From Deinococcus taeanensis (GTDB lineage: Bacteria; Deinococcota; Deinococci; Deinococcales; Deinococcaceae): a stretch of 64,000 nucleotides of DNA. Shown in pieces: positions 31,271 to 41,707 of this stretch. The stretch is from contig NZ_CP083455.1 in the NCBI RefSeq assembly GCF_020229735.1, positions 1,515,001 to 1,579,000 on the forward strand, written 5' to 3'. The notes under the pieces were generated by a model that was not told the DNA's origin, ran no database searches, and saw nothing but the letters and a program-made list of their open reading frames with translations. The position numbers were made by a program, and so were the translations under genes. Every line of letters starts with the position of its first letter. Position 1 is the first letter of the stretch.

Positions 31271-33751
31271 ATGACGCAGACTGACGACACGCAGGGCATC
31301 AGCATCACCGAACCGCGCATGGAGCGCTACAACCCCCACGCCATTGAAGGCAAGTGGCAGGACACCTGGGCAAAAAGCGGCCTGTACATCTTCAACGAGG
31401 ATGCGCCGGGCGAGAAGTTCTACGCACTGACGATGTTCCCGTACCCCAGCGGGAACCTGCACATCGGGCACTGGTACGCGAACGTCGCGCCGGACGCCCG
31501 CGCGCGCTGGATGCGCATGCGCGGCTTCAACGTGCTGTTCCCCATGGGCTTCGACGCGTTCGGCCTACCCGCCGAGAACGCCGCCATCAAGAACAACCTG
31601 AACCCCGCACAGTGGACGCACAGCAACATCGCGCACATGACCGGGCAGTTCCAGCGGATGGGCACCATGATCGACTGGTCCCGGCAGTTCGCCACGTGCG
31701 ACCCGGAGTACTACCGCTGGAACCAATGGTTCTTCACTGAGTTCTTCCGGCGCGGCCTGGCCTACAAAAAAGACGGCCTGGTGAACTGGTGCCCGAAAGA
31801 CCAGACGGTCCTGGCGAACGAACAGGTCGTGAACGGCCACTGCGAACGCTGCGGCACCGCCGTAGAAAAACGCAACCTGAGCCAGTGGTACCTGAAGATC
31901 ACGGAGTACGCCGACGAACTGCTGGACTTCACGCACACCGACATGCCTGAGAAGGTCCGCCTGATGCAGACGAACTGGATCGGGAAGAGCGTGGGGGCAG
32001 AAGTGACCTTCGCCACCCCTGCCGGCCCGGAAACCGTCTTCACCACCCGCCCTGACACCCTGATGGGCGCCACCTTCATGGTGCTGGCCCCCGAGCACGG
32101 CAAGGTCAGGGCCCTGACCACCGACGAACAGCGCGACGTGGTCGAGGCGTACGTGGCCGCCGCCGCCCGCAAGACGGACGTGGAACGCCAGCAGGACAGC
32201 GGCGACAAGACCGGCGTGTTCACCGGGTCGTACGCCACGCACCCCATCAGCGGACACCAGCTGCCGATCTGGGTGGCGGACTACGTGCTGGTCACGTACG
32301 GTACCGGATCCATCATGGCGGTGCCCGCCCACGACGAGCGGGACTTCGCCTTCGCGCGCAAGTTCGATCTGAACATCATCGAAGTCATCCGTCCCCAGGG
32401 CCACGACCCCATGCCCGCCGACGCCACGGAAGCGTACACGGGTGAGGGAGTCATCGTAAACAGCGGTGAATTCGACGGCCTGCCCGGCGGAAAGGCCAGC
32501 ATCGCCACGATCGTCGGGCGCCTGGAAGCCCAGGGCATCGCAAAGGCGAAAACCACGTACCGCCTGCGTGACTGGCTGGTCTCCCGCCAGCGGTACTGGG
32601 GCACCCCGATTCCTATCGTGTACTGCGCCGAGCACGGCGCGCAACCCGTCCCGGCCGGCCAGCTGCCGGTGCGCCTGCCCGACAGCGTGGAGTTCACCCC
32701 AACCGGCCAGAGTCCCCTGAAGTTGAACACCGAGTGGACGCAGACCACCTGCCCCGTCTGCGGGGGCCCCGCCGAACGGGACACGGACACCATGGACACC
32801 TTCGTGGACTCCAGCTGGTACATGTACCGCTTCCTGAGCCCCCAGGACGATCAGCATCCCTTCGACCCGGCGAAGGCAGGCATGCTGCCCGTGGACCTGT
32901 ACACCGGCGGGATTGAGCACGCCATCCTGCACCTGCTGTACTCACGCTTCTGGACGAAGGTCATGCGCGACATGGGCCTGACCACCCAGAGCGAGCCGTT
33001 CGCGTGGCTGCGTAACCAGGGCATGATCCTGGGCGAGGACAACGAAAAGATGAGCAAGTCGCGGGGCAACGTCGTGGACCCTGACGACCTGGTCCGCGAG
33101 TACGGCGCCGACACCGTCCGCACGTATCTGATGTTCATCGCCCCGTGGGAACTGGGCGGCCCGTGGGACCCGCAGGGCATCAATGGCCCCGCCAAGTGGC
33201 TGAGCCGCGTGTGGAACCTGTACTTCGAGGAGAAAACCGTCGGCCCGGCCGAGACGGTCAGTGAAGCGGACCTGCGCTACGCCCTGCACAGCGCCCTGAA
33301 GAAAGTCGCTGGGGACTTTGACCGCCTGAGCTTCAACACCATCGTCGCCGCACTGATGGAACTGACGAACACCCTGGTCAAGGCCAAGCGCGCTCCGGCA
33401 TTCGGTACGGCCGCCTGGGACGAAGCGCTGAACATCTTCAACCTGATGCTGGCCCCCATTGTTCCGCACATCGCTGAGGAAATCTGGACGGAACGCGGCG
33501 GGACCGGCAGCGTCCACGCCCAGTCCTGGCCTGCCACGGACGAACAGGCCGCCACACGAGACACCGTGACCATGGGCGTGCAGGTCAGCGGCAAAGTGCG
33601 CGGGCAGGTCACGATCAGCAAAACCGCCACGAACGAGGAGGCTCTGGAGGCCGCAAAAGCCAATCCTGACGTCGCCCGGTTCATCGAGGGCAAGATCATC
33701 GTCAAAGAGATCTACGTTCCGGGCCGGATCATCAATATCGTGGTTCGCTGA
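31271..33751 (+). CDS. leuS: Leucyl-tRNA synthetase
   Basis: 826 residues from ATG 31271, which has the Shine-Dalgarno AAGGAG (31259-31264). Charges tRNA-Leu. Class I signatures: [12 protein letters not shown] (HIGH at 64-67) and KMSKS at 593-597. Between them lie the zinc-type cysteines ([21 protein letters not shown]), the CP1 editing domain with its threonine-rich [12 protein letters not shown] and HDERDFAFA, and a second zinc knuckle (TCPVCGG). Length and domain order are those of bacterial LeuRS. The long frame upstream of this ATG runs through the attenuator and is not coding. A terminator follows. Confidence 0.97.
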   Translation: MTQTDDTQGISITEPRMERYNPHAIEGKWQDTWAKSGLYIFNEDAPGEKFYALTMFPYPSGNLHIGHWYANVAPDARARWMRMRGFNVLFPMGFDAFGLPAENAAIKNNLNPAQWTHSNIAHMTGQFQRMGTMIDWSRQFATCDPEYYRWNQWFFTEFFRRGLAYKKDGLVNWCPKDQTVLANEQVVNGHCERCGTAVEKRNLSQWYLKITEYADELLDFTHTDMPEKVRLMQTNWIGKSVGAEVTFATPAGPETVFTTRPDTLMGATFMVLAPEHGKVRALTTDEQRDVVEAYVAAAARKTDVERQQDSGDKTGVFTGSYATHPISGHQLPIWVADYVLVTYGTGSIMAVPAHDERDFAFARKFDLNIIEVIRPQGHDPMPADATEAYTGEGVIVNSGEFDGLPGGKASIATIVGRLEAQGIAKAKTTYRLRDWLVSRQRYWGTPIPIVYCAEHGAQPVPAGQLPVRLPDSVEFTPTGQSPLKLNTEWTQTTCPVCGGPAERDTDTMDTFVDSSWYMYRFLSPQDDQHPFDPAKAGMLPVDLYTGGIEHAILHLLYSRFWTKVMRDMGLTTQSEPFAWLRNQGMILGEDNEKMSKSRGNVVDPDDLVREYGADTVRTYLMFIAPWELGGPWDPQGINGPAKWLSRVWNLYFEEKTVGPAETVSEADLRYALHSALKKVAGDFDRLSFNTIVAALMELTNTLVKAKRAPAFGTAAWDEALNIFNLMLAPIVPHIAEEIWTERGGTGSVHAQSWPATDEQAATRDTVTMGVQVSGKVRGQVTISKTATNEEALEAAKANPDVARFIEGKIIVKEIYVPGRIINIVVR

Positions 33752-33765
33752 AGGTTTGTAAAAAC

Positions 33766-33797
33766 TGCTCCGCTTCAGCTGTGGTCGAGGCGGAGCA
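33766..33797 (+). terminator. Terminator after leuS
   Basis: 8-bp perfect stem TGCTCCGC/GCGGAGCA (33766-33773 with 33790-33797) 14 bases after the leuS stop, followed after a few bases by ATATTTT. Confidence 0.55.
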
Positions 33798-33836
33798 TGT
33801 CATATTTTCCATCTCTTAGCTGTACTTCGGGGAAAT

Positions 33837-34480
33837 TCAGGGTCCACTGAATACAGCTGTGCAGCACGAACAATATCCAAGAGGGGCACTGGATCGCTGG
33901 GGATATTCCCCGGCGATTTCCCTCCGAATCGGTGGCACCATCTCTCCGAACAAACCATCAGGTTGTGATAGACGCAGCCGTTGCAGAAAGAGCAAGACCA
34001 CCAAGCAGAGGACGCCGTGATGGTGCAAGCTCTGCCAGCTTTGGCCTTCAAAGTGGTCCAGTGCCGTCCGCCAATCGAACATACGTCGCTACGAACGTGC
34101 CGATCAGTGGTCCTCTCGTGCCATGGCGGCACATGACCCGTGTCCAGCGTTTCCGACTGAGAACCGCCTCAATAGATTCGGTCTCCTCTGAAGGCGTTGG
34201 ATGTCGAGGAGGACAGTCTCGGAAATGTTGTGGAATCGGAATCAGGCGGACGTGCGCGGGAGACACACGCTGCGTCTTCATGGTCCCAACCGACCAACGG
34301 AGGCCACGCGCCGTAAGGGCTCGCCGGAGTGCCGCATTGACGCCATATCCGGCGTCCGCGAGCACCATCCCGTACTGAATTGTGCCCGAGAGGTCATCGA
34401 TTTCTCGCAGGGCGATCTCCCACTTGGTGGACCCGAGCAGGTGTTCCTGTGGTGACGTGACCCCGGTTGGTCGGCCCACT
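33837..34480 (-). pseudogene. IS701-type transposase remnant, frameshifted
   Basis: Two pieces in different minus-strand frames belong to one DDE_5/IS701 transposase. The upstream piece (34480 to about 34080) reads VLADAGYGVNAALRRALTARGL, the second catalytic Asp region, then SVGTMKTQRV. The downstream piece (about 34082 to 33837) reads LDHFEGQSWQSLHHHGVLC, the C-terminal helix with the usual ExxD-like context. N-terminal third missing at the 34480 junction; the middle is shortened and out of frame. Dead element at the left edge of the island. Confidence 0.65.
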
Positions 34481-34514
34481 CTGAATGAGACAAGATCGTC
34501 TCCAGGGAGGGGTC

Positions 34515-34763
34515 ATGAAGCGCAAGCAGTACAGCGAAAATGAAATCCTTGATGTCTTGGCGCAGGTCGAGGCGAGCACCGCGGTCGGTGACGTCGCTCG
34601 GTTGTCTGGAGTTTCTAAGGCCACCATTCACCGCTGGCAGGCACGGTACGGCGGCATGACCAAGGACGACGCGAAGCGCGTCCGGCAGCTGGAAGAAGAG
34701 AACCGTCGCCTGAAGAAGCTGGTGGCAGATCTGACGCTCGATCACAGCATCCTGAAGGAGGTG
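34515..34763 (+). pseudogene. IS3-type OrfA fragment
   Basis: From ATG 34515 the product starts MKRKQYSENEILDVLAQVEAS, here cut to its first part, and carries a helix-turn-helix (VGDVARLSGVSKATIHRWQ) and the leucine-zipper-like tail (RVRQLEEENRRLKKLVADL) ending LDHSILKEV, as OrfA of the IS407 group. Sequence after about 34763 is unrelated, so OrfB is missing. A fragment of the matching OrfB type lies 4.3 kb to the right (39110-39313), on the same strand. Confidence 0.65.
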
Positions 34764-34840
34764 TGGGCTGGCCCCAAAGTTTGGACGATCGCGAGTAGAG
34801 ACTCGGCTCAAAAGAAGGGTACACCATCGGTCGCCGGTGC

Positions 34841-35345
34841 TCACCCCGGTGGCGGAATGACGGCCGTCTCTGCGGTGCCCTTTCCGCAGAGGGGGACGGC
34901 GGCCTGACGCCTGGCCAGTTGGGCACATTCGTCGGGTGTGCGGTACTTCAGGGAGGAATGGGGCCTGCTGGCGTTGTAGAACGTTCGGTACCCGTCCAGG
35001 AGGACCTGGGCGTGCTTGGCCGAATAAAACACCTCCTGGTTGAGACACTCCTCGCGCAGCCGAGAGTGAAAGCTCTCGGCGAAGCCGTTCTGCCACGGTT
35101 TCCCTGGTTGAATGAACCGTGTGCCGATCTCCTGGACCGCCAGCCAGATCCCCAGGTCATGGGCAATGAACTCGGGACCGTGATCGCTGCGGATGAATCC
35201 TGGTGCACCACGTTCAGCGATGACCTCGTTCAGGACGTCCTTCACGTCCGTGGACGTGAAGGACTCGCGGACCCGCACTGCCAGTGACTGCCGCGTGAAC
35301 TCGTCGGTCAAGGTCAGGATTTTTAGGGTGACCCCGCTCAGGGGG
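34841..35345 (-). pseudogene. IS3-type OrfB (integrase core) C-terminal fragment
   Basis: Minus-strand rve domain piece: LKILTLTDEFTRQSLAV, FIRSDHGPEFIAHDL (second catalytic Asp), then PWQNGFAESFHSRLREECLN (catalytic Glu) and RPHSSLKYRTPDE. The first catalytic Asp and N-terminal half are absent. It points towards the OrfA fragment at 34515, so the two cannot come from one intact copy in place; either two copies decayed here or an inversion occurred. Confidence 0.7.
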
Positions 35346-35960
35346 CAGTTGGGTGGAACCAGACCTACCACACGGTGAGGGGGATGCGTGTAGGAGAGAA
35401 GGCAGCACATGTCGAAAGCGCTCCTTCCCCTGGAAAGCTTTGCCTGCCCCGCTCAACACTGTGAACAGCACGGCCAGCGCGGGCACGGCAATCTCCGCGT
35501 CCGTAAGCTCTACGGCCATGAGCAACGCCGCCTGCTGAAGTGCCAAGTTTGTGGCACTGAGTTCAGCGAACGAAAGGGCACGCCGCTTTGGAACACCCGT
35601 GCTCCCGAACATCAGCTGATCAGCGCCGTGGAGCACCTGGGTGCCGGGAATGCCCTGAAAACCACGGCGAAGTTGACCAAACTGAGTCGCCCCACCGTCC
35701 GGCGACTGGCCATCCTAACTGGCCTCCACGCTCAAGGCATTCATGACCAGCACGCCAAGGACCTTCAGCTCAGCGCCTTGCAGGCCGATGAACGCTACGG
35801 CTTCGTTGAACGCAAAGACCAGCAGCTGTGGGAAGCAACGGTCATCGAACCCAGGAGCAAGTTCTTGGTGCAAAGCGAACTCGGTCAGCGGAACGAGGAT
35901 CTGGGACGCCGCCTGTTGCTCGGCGCTCGGCAACTGATCTGTCAAGGGTTTGGTGGAGCC

Positions 35961-36854
35961 TCAGTTCAGGATGTAAGCCTGCTCCTCGAAGGCCGTCGGT
36001 GACTGATACCCCAACGACGAGTGACGACGGCGACGGTTATAGAACACTTCAATCCACTCGAACACCTCTGTCCGTGTCTGGGCACGGTCCCACTGCGCTT
36101 CACCAAGCCCCATCTCCGTCTTCAATGTCGCAAAAAAGCTTTCCTGGACAGCATTATCCCAACAATCCCCCGCCTCGCTCATACTCTGAACGGCCTGCAG
36201 TCTGTCCAGCGCCTGCTGGTACACATCGCTCGTATACTGGCTCCCTCGATCCGAGTGATGCAGGAGTCCGCCTGGTGGTTTCCGACGCGCTACGGCCATC
36301 TCCAACGCCGCTGTGACCAGCGGCGTCTGAAGTCGCTCATTCAGCGCCCAGCCGACAATTTTCCTCGAGTACAGGTCCATGACCGTTGCCAAGTACAACC
36401 AGCCATCACGGGTGGGTAGGTACGTCATATCCGTGACCCACTTCTGGTTCGGGGCATCCGCAGTGAATGCCCGATCAAGAATGTTTTCTGCGACTGGACG
36501 CGAAGATTTCGTTTTGGTCGTCGTACGGAACTTCCGTTTCCCACGTGCGACAAGCAGGGCTTGTCGCATGAGCCGCCTGATCCGCTGACGACTGACCTGC
36601 TCTCCCTGTGCCTTCAGGTCGGCTTGGATGCGCAGCGCCCCGTATGTTCCCCGGCTTTCCTCGAAGCTGGTCCTGATTTTCTCGATCAGCACGCGGTCTT
36701 TTGTGATCCTCTTGCTCTCCGGCCTTCCCCGCGAAGCGTAGTACCCGCTGATGCCCACCTCGAGAACCCGGCACATCAGTTCCACTGGGAACTCGTTCTG
36801 GTGCCCCTCGATGAATTTGAAGATCAGGGCTGCTTCGCGAAGAAGGCCAGTGCT
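35961..36854 (-). CDS. IS3-family transposase OrfB
   Basis: About 297 residues counted from the frameshift point at 36854. HTH_21-type region (RGTYGALRIQADLKAQGEQ), then the integrase core with its DDE triad: WVTDMTYLP, LHHSDRGSQYTS and NAVQESFFATLK. It ends RHSSLGYQSPTAFEEQAY. It has no good start of its own; it should be made as an OrfAB fusion by -1 slippage on AAAAAAG (36853-36859) near the end of OrfA. Confidence 0.88.
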   Translation of the reverse strand, partial: STGLLREAALIFKFIEGHQNEFPVELMCRVLEVGISGYYASRGRPESKRITKDRVLIEKIRTSFEESRGTYGALRIQADLKAQGEQVSRQRIRRLMRQALLVARGKRKFRTTTKTKSSRPVAENILDRAFTADAPNQKWVTDMTYLPTRDGWLYLATVMDLYSRKIVGWALNERLQTPLVTAALEMAVARRKPPGGLLHHSDRGSQYTSDVYQQALDRLQAVQSMSEAGDCWDNAVQESFFATLKTEMGLGEAQWDRAQTRTEVFEWIEVFYNRRRRHSSLGYQSPTAFEEQAYILN

Positions 36855-37132
36855 TTTTTCAGAATATCCCGTTCCTGTCGTGCAATTTCCAGTTCCCGCT
36901 CCAGTTCCTTGAGTCGAGCCTCCTGTGGTGAAAGGGCGGGGATTCCCCGCCCGGTGAAGGCTGGGCGGCCAGCGGCCGTCTGGGTGTCCTGCTGCTGCTT
37001 CCACCGGACCACGTAGTGAGGGGGAACGCCAAGGTCACGGGCAATCTGGGCGCAACTCTTTCCGGTCGTGCGGACCAGCCGGACGGCTTCTTGTTTGAAC
37101 TCAGCGGTGAATTTCTGCTTGGGTACGGACAT
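36824..37132 (-). CDS. IS3-family transposase OrfA
   Basis: 102 residues. Helix-turn-helix at residues about 10-50 (FKQEAVRLVRTTGKSCAQIA, then VPPHYVVRWKQQ) and a coiled-coil tail (ARLKELERELEIARQERDIL) that binds OrfB. OrfA ends in frame 0 at 36824; slippage back by one on the A run continues into OrfB as the STGLLREAAL sequence. Confidence 0.85.
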   Translation of the reverse strand: MSVPKQKFTAEFKQEAVRLVRTTGKSCAQIARDLGVPPHYVVRWKQQQDTQTAAGRPAFTGRGIPALSPQEARLKELERELEIARQERDILKKALAFFAKQP

Positions 37133-37779
37133 TCTGTCCTCCAGTGTGGATCACACTGAACTTACCCTCCACCAAACTCTATCCAGTTCAAACGACTGGC
37201 CAACCCGCATGACTTGGTGCTCTTTACCGATGGCTGGGCAGTGTATGAGTCGTTGTTCTCCGAAGTCTTCGGGGTGCCGTACCAACCACCACGCAAAGGA
37301 TCGCAGGGACGCTTCAAGAAGTTGCGGTTTCGGGTGCCCCGCACGCTGGCACATGTGTTGATCATCAAGCGGCGGGAGGGAGGCCGCGTGGTGGAAGTAC
37401 TTCAACGTGTTGCTCACGGATCCTGGAAACGCGTTGACGCCGAAGTCACACACCTCGGGTACCAGACGCCGAACACCTCAGCGGTGGAGCGCCAGAACGG
37501 CACCGCCAGACGAATGAACGCCTTTGAGGCCAGGAGGAGCTTGGCCTTTGCCCGTACACCGCTGATACGTCGTGCGCTGAGTCAGCTGTGCATGGGGATC
37601 TACAACTGGTGTAACGAGCAGCGCGGGCTTCGTACCAAGCTGCCTGAGCCGCAAGGGAGAAGGCAGTACCACCAGCGTTCCCCAGCTATGGCGATAGGCA
37701 TCGCAACACGAGTTTGGTCCGTGGCCGACTTGCTGAGCTTTCCCATCTCCTGCTGACGGCTGTTGGTCAGGCGCAGTTT

Positions 37780-38271
37780 TCAGACTGACGAGAGAAATTC
37801 AGCCCCTTTGCTCCAGCCGTAGAGACGTGCGTGGTCGGCTGCGGTGTGGCCTTGATCGTCGCGTAACTTCTGGTCGGCGCCACGTTCAAGCAGGAACTGG
37901 AGGAAGTCCAGGCTTGGCTCTTCGTCATTTTGCACAGCGCCGTCGTACTCGACATCCACGGCATGAATCAGGGGTGTCCAACCGCCGTATTTGCGCACAT
38001 TGATGTCCGCACCATGAGTCAGCAGGAGTTCCACGCCCTCTCGCCAGGCGTTCTCGACGGCGGCGCTCATCGGCGGGAATCCAGTGTCGTCGTAACTGCC
38101 GTTCGGGTCTGCACCTGCTGTGAGGAGGAACGCTGACACGTCGAAGTTCTGGAAGAAAACCGCTCGAACAAGTGCGTTCGTCAAGTCTTCCACTGGGTAT
38201 CTATGCGTGGAGACCTCCTGTCGAAGGCGCTCCCACTCCTGGTTGAGGGCGAGCTCGTAGAGGTTGACCAC
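37780..38271 (-). CDS. Ankyrin-repeat protein
   Basis: 163 residues. At least three ankyrin repeats: AVFFQNFDVSAFLLTAGADPN, then PMSAAVENAWREGVELLLTHGADIN, then GWTPLIHAVD with LDFLQFLLERGADQKLRDDQGHTAADHAR (each split by the repeat turn). No signal peptide, so cytoplasmic. GTP/DNA-binding or enzymatic motifs are absent. The gene is intact but flanked by broken IS copies on both sides, so it is either cargo or a local survivor. Ankyrin proteins of this size often serve as immunity proteins to toxins, but no toxin gene is next to it. Confidence 0.8.
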   Translation of the reverse strand: MVNLYELALNQEWERLRQEVSTHRYPVEDLTNALVRAVFFQNFDVSAFLLTAGADPNGSYDDTGFPPMSAAVENAWREGVELLLTHGADINVRKYGGWTPLIHAVDVEYDGAVQNDEEPSLDFLQFLLERGADQKLRDDQGHTAADHARLYGWSKGAEFLSSV

Positions 38272-38331
38272 CGTATTGTCATCCTATAGCCAAGCAGGGA
38301 CGAGGAGGATAAGGGGTCGGTCCAGTTCCAC

Positions 38332-38700
38332 TCAACTGCCGCTCAGGGTCTGGCCGAAGATAAAGTCGTAGGTCCAGACGTGTTTGGGAGACTCGGCGTT
38401 CATTGGAATCGACGTCCCCGTGCGGATTTTCTTGCTGGTCTTCGGTGTAATGGTGAGGGCTTCTTCCCGCCAGATGCGCCGGACCCTCTTCCGGTTGATG
38501 TGCTGACCTTCCTGAACCAGCAGGGCGTGAATGAACCGGCAACCCCGTCGAGGGTGGAGTAGCGCCAACTCGCGGATCCGTTGCCGAAGTTCGCTGTCCT
38601 GGCGCGGATTCGGACGATAGTGCCAGGAGGATTTCGGGAGGCCCACCAGCAGGCAGGCCCGGTTGGGCCTGACCCGCGCTGTGACCAGATCTTGGACCAC
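38332..38700 (-). pseudogene. IS3-type OrfB, truncated before the integrase core
   Basis: N-terminal part of OrfB: RACLLVGLPKSSWHYRPNP, then the HTH_21-like LALLHPRRGCRFIHALLVQEG and the entry to the core VWTYDFIFGQTLSG, where sequence breaks off. All but the first catalytic Asp is missing. It follows its OrfA at 38721-38990 on the same strand. Confidence 0.7.
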
Positions 38701-38720
38701 AGTGCGTTTCTCGGTGGGCG

Positions 38721-38990
38721 TTACCGCTTTTTCTGGACCACGCCTTTCATGGCATCAATCTCCAAGCGTTGTTCGCCGACGATCCGCAGGAAACGAGCAT
38801 TTTCCCTTTCGAGCTGACGAAGCCGTTTGGCTTCGTCTACGGTCGTGTCGCCGTATTTCTTCTTCCAGCCGTAAAAGGAGGCGGGACTGCAGCCGAAGTC
38901 TCGGCAGAGCTCGTCAATGGGCTTCTCGCCTTTCTTGGCCTCCTGGAGCAATTTGATGATCTGATCTTCGGTGAACTGGCGTGTCTTCAT
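38721..38990 (-). CDS. IS3-type transposase OrfA
   Basis: 89 residues: MKTRQFTEDQIIKLLQEAKK opens a typical OrfA, followed by the helix-turn-helix DELCRDFGCSPASFYGWKKK and the coil EAKRLRQLERENARFLRIV. It is complete, but its OrfB partner is truncated, so the element cannot move by itself. Confidence 0.78.
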   Translation of the reverse strand: MKTRQFTEDQIIKLLQEAKKGEKPIDELCRDFGCSPASFYGWKKKYGDTTVDEAKRLRQLERENARFLRIVGEQRLEIDAMKGVVQKKR

Positions 38991-39109
38991 AGGACGGCCT
39001 CGCTTTCCAGCCTACCGCTGGGTCCGAGCCTGCGTTTCTATTACGTCCCGTCCAGTTTTCGGAGGGCAGACCAGGTGCCACCGGCAGAACGTGGTGAACC
39101 CCGACCAGT

Positions 39110-39313
39110 CACCGCGATCCCAGACGCCCGTCAAAAAGCGGGTCATCCGGGAGGTGCGGCACCTGTTCGGGATCAGTGAGCGGCGGGCCTGTCGTGTCCT
39201 TGGTGTTCATCGTTCGACACGGCGTCATCGCGCCACGAGAGATGACCGTGACCTGGCGGACAAGCTCCGGACGCTCGCGTGCGAGCGTCCCCGGTTCGGA
39301 TATCGGCGTCTCC
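39110..39313 (+). pseudogene. IS3-type OrfB N-terminal fragment
   Basis: Plus-strand piece reading TPVKKRVIREVRHLFGISER, RACRVLGVHRSTRRH and RPRFGYRRL: the start of an IS407-group OrfB. It is cut at 39313 by the end of the IS4-type element. It would fit behind the OrfA fragment at 34515-34763, so a single IS407-like copy may have been split by the 34.8-39.1 kb segment (inference). Confidence 0.6.
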
Positions 39314-40274
39314 CTCAGTACCTGACAGGTTGGGTTTTTTGCTGTCTAGGAGCGGGGAAAGGGGCTTTAAGCAGATCGAAGTACGTGTAGAACGTGGTTT
39401 TCCCCCACCGGAGCGCAGGACACAGCAGTTCTCGTCCATCGCTCGCCCGGCGAGCATGCTTCTTGGTGAGGATGGGTTGCTGCTCAGTCCGCCATATCCC
39501 GATGCGGACGATCCAGGCCAGCGCCAAGCTGAGCAGACCAAAGAGGCGGGAGAGGCGATCTGGCTGGGTCATGTGGGTCTGCTCGAGGTTCAACCCCCGT
39601 GTTTTCATGGCTGAGAACGTACATTCGATGCCCCTCCTCAAACCATAGGTCGTCAGGGTGTTCCAGAGGGACAAATCCGAGGCGACGAGAAGGCGCTCTC
39701 CCTGTGGGGAGAGCGTCGCCACCACGCGCATCCAACGGCCATCCACCCAGATCCGTTCGAGTAGTTCACGAATCTCTCCTGGCTTGAGATTCTGGAAGGA
39801 ATCGCGCGCAGGTTCTTCGTCCAATACAGTGTTTTCTCGTATACGGAGACATCGCTTGATCTGTCGGTCTCGCAAAACACTGAACCACTCCCGCCCGACA
39901 AACTCTCGGTCGGCGATCAGGACCGCCCAGCGTCGAGCGGGAAGACGCTTCAGAAGCAGGCCGACCAGGAGCATCCGGACCCGCATGTCAGTGTTGCCGC
40001 CATGCGGCAACACGTTCCACATCAGAGGAAGCCCCACATCCCCGAGGGCCACGCCCAGCACCAGCAGAGTGAGGTCCTGTTGCCCCAGTTGCCAGTGTGT
40101 CCGGTCGAGGACGAAGGTCAGCTTGCCAGGTGGCAAGAGTGGAAGCAGGACGTCTGTGACGTCCTGCGGCTTATTGATAACGGCACAGGTTCGCCTTGCT
40201 CCCGTCCAGACCGGTCGGCGATAAAGGTCACCCAGACACCTGAAGTCTGACGGCAACCGATACAAAGCTACGCC

Positions 40275-41707
40275 GTATGTGATTAGCGACGCAGGCTGAT
40301 CAGGACGTCAACGGGGTCCTGACCACGCAACCGCGCGGTCTCCACGGTGGACTTGATGCGCATGTACGTCTGCGCGCCCAGTGCATTCTTGCTGCACTGC
40401 GAGACTTTCCGGGCGATCACCACCGACCGCAGGCTCCGTTCCGCCGCATTGTTCGTCGGCGGGATATCCGGGTCGACCAGAAATCTCAGCAACCGTCCCT
40501 GTCGATGCTGCTTCAGCAGGCCCAGCCGCAGGCGTTCGTTCCCCGGGGTCTTCAGTGGGCGCCGATACAGCAGCGCCTCCAGGCGCAGGGTGAGTGCCTC
40601 ACCCTGCACTCGGTACTCGTCCCGGTTGCATCCTCCACGACGGTGATGGGCATGCAGCGCCATCAACGCCCGACACACCTCCGCCAGACGCTGCCCATAG
40701 TCCCGGCCGCGTCCCCGTTTCCCCTGAACCTGCTCGCTGGTGGTCTGTGCATTGCGCAGGACATGGGCCAGGCACTTCTGTTGCTGGACACCTGCCAGCG
40801 TGTGACTGTCATACACTGTGAAGCGGTCACACACCAGCACGCCCCCGAAGTCGTTGCCGATCACCGCGCGCAGCTCCGCATTCGTGTGCTGGAGGTTCGC
40901 CCGGAAGACGACGGTATCTGCCGACCGGAAGGTGCTCACCCAGGCCTGAGTCGCGTCCATTCGCCAGCCGGTGTCGTCGTGGTGTACGTAGGGTGCTGCC
41001 CGCAGCGCCCGTTCCAGCGCCGTGACGTGCGTCGCCAGTGGGCTCCCATCACGCGCCAGACGCTGTGCCGCCTGGGTGATGGCGCCCTGAGTCACCTGAA
41101 ACCCGGTCGTCAGACGCAACACCCGGGCGATGCGGCGCTGCGGGAGACCGACCTCGTGATGCAGCGCCTGGATGGTGGCCGCCAGACGGGGGCCGCACCG
41201 GTGGGCCGTGGCCCCGCGTTGGTCCGGTCGGAGATCGGCATGCGCGCCACGCACGGCCTGCCCGCACTGCGGGCAGGCCATCACCGGCACGTGATACGCG
41301 GTGATCTGCACGGTCTGAGCGGGCAGATCACTGATCCAGGCGCGGTCATGGCGCGTGAAGATCAACTCACCGACATATCCGCAGGCGGTGCACGTATTGG
41401 GCACGGGGACGTCGATGACGCGGTCCTCCTGCTCCCGAGCAGGAGGACGCTTGTATGTGAACACCCCCTCACCCGCACGACGACCGGCGGTCTTCGGGTG
41501 AGCCTTTCGGCTGCCACGACTGTGCGGCGCGGCATACTTGCGTTGCAGACGCTCCAACTGCTCGATGCGCTTCTGGAGCTGTTCGATCTGCTCGGCCTGC
41601 CGACGGATGATCTCGTGGAGATCCTGTTCCGTCAGCGGCGCGGTCATGCCGATCATCCTATTCGATGCGCTGTTGCGACCCGACGCCTGGAGGCGCTAAT
41701 CAGATAC
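40275..41707 (-). mobile_element. IS66-type element with perfect 8-bp target duplication
   Basis: 1433 bp. Ends GTATGTGATTAGCG (left, 40275-40288) and GTATCTGATTAGCG (right, reverse complement, 41694-41707), 13 of 14 identical. Directly flanked by GCTACGCC on both sides (40267-40274 and 41708-41715). IS66 elements normally make 8-bp duplications. It has only the transposase gene. Confidence 0.88.
40283..41656 (-). CDS. IS66-family transposase
   Basis: 457 residues (an ATG nine bases inside is an equal start candidate). N-terminal coiled coil ([20 protein letters not shown]) as in TnpC, a zinc site (CTACGYVGE and ACPQCG), the helix block [16 protein letters not shown], then the DDE core: [24 protein letters not shown], and near the end [16 protein letters not shown] with the conserved NNxAER motif. 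Intact. Stand-alone TnpC without tnpA/tnpB is common in one subgroup. Confidence 0.9.
   Translation of the reverse strand: MIGMTAPLTEQDLHEIIRRQAEQIEQLQKRIEQLERLQRKYAAPHSRGSRKAHPKTAGRRAGEGVFTYKRPPAREQEDRVIDVPVPNTCTACGYVGELIFTRHDRAWISDLPAQTVQITAYHVPVMACPQCGQAVRGAHADLRPDQRGATAHRCGPRLAATIQALHHEVGLPQRRIARVLRLTTGFQVTQGAITQAAQRLARDGSPLATHVTALERALRAAPYVHHDDTGWRMDATQAWVSTFRSADTVVFRANLQHTNAELRAVIGNDFGGVLVCDRFTVYDSHTLAGVQQQKCLAHVLRNAQTTSEQVQGKRGRGRDYGQRLAEVCRALMALHAHHRRGGCNRDEYRVQGEALTLRLEALLYRRPLKTPGNERLRLGLLKQHRQGRLLRFLVDPDIPPTNNAAERSLRSVVIARKVSQCSKNALGAQTYMRIKSTVETARLRGQDPVDVLISLRR

Larger units (their letters stand above)
35951..37174 (-). mobile_element. IS3-family element, apparently intact, inside the IS1-type gene
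   Basis: 1224 bp. Imperfect inverted repeats at the ends: left TGGTGGAGCCTCAGTTCAG and right (reverse complement) TGGTGGAGGGTAAGTTCAG, 15 of 19 identical; the next outer bases (GTT) also match. OrfA and OrfB overlap with a slippery AAAAAAG. No clean target duplication is seen, because the bases flanking the repeats are part of the matching GTT. Confidence 0.75.
35409..37756 (+). pseudogene. IS1-type transposase, split by an IS3-type element
   Basis: The left part (35409 to about 35948) has the InsA-like zinc finger (CPAQHCEQHGQRGHGN, LKCQVCGTEFSERKG), a helix-turn-helix (TTAKLTKLSRPTVRRLAI) and the first catalytic strand ALQADERYGFV. The right part (about 37178-37756) continues NPHDLVLFTDGWAVYESL (second Asp), then HLGYQTPNTSAVERQNGTAR (catalytic Glu) and a normal C terminus. 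Joined, they make one IS1-family DDE transposase. The IS3-type element between them is the cause of the break. Confidence 0.72.
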
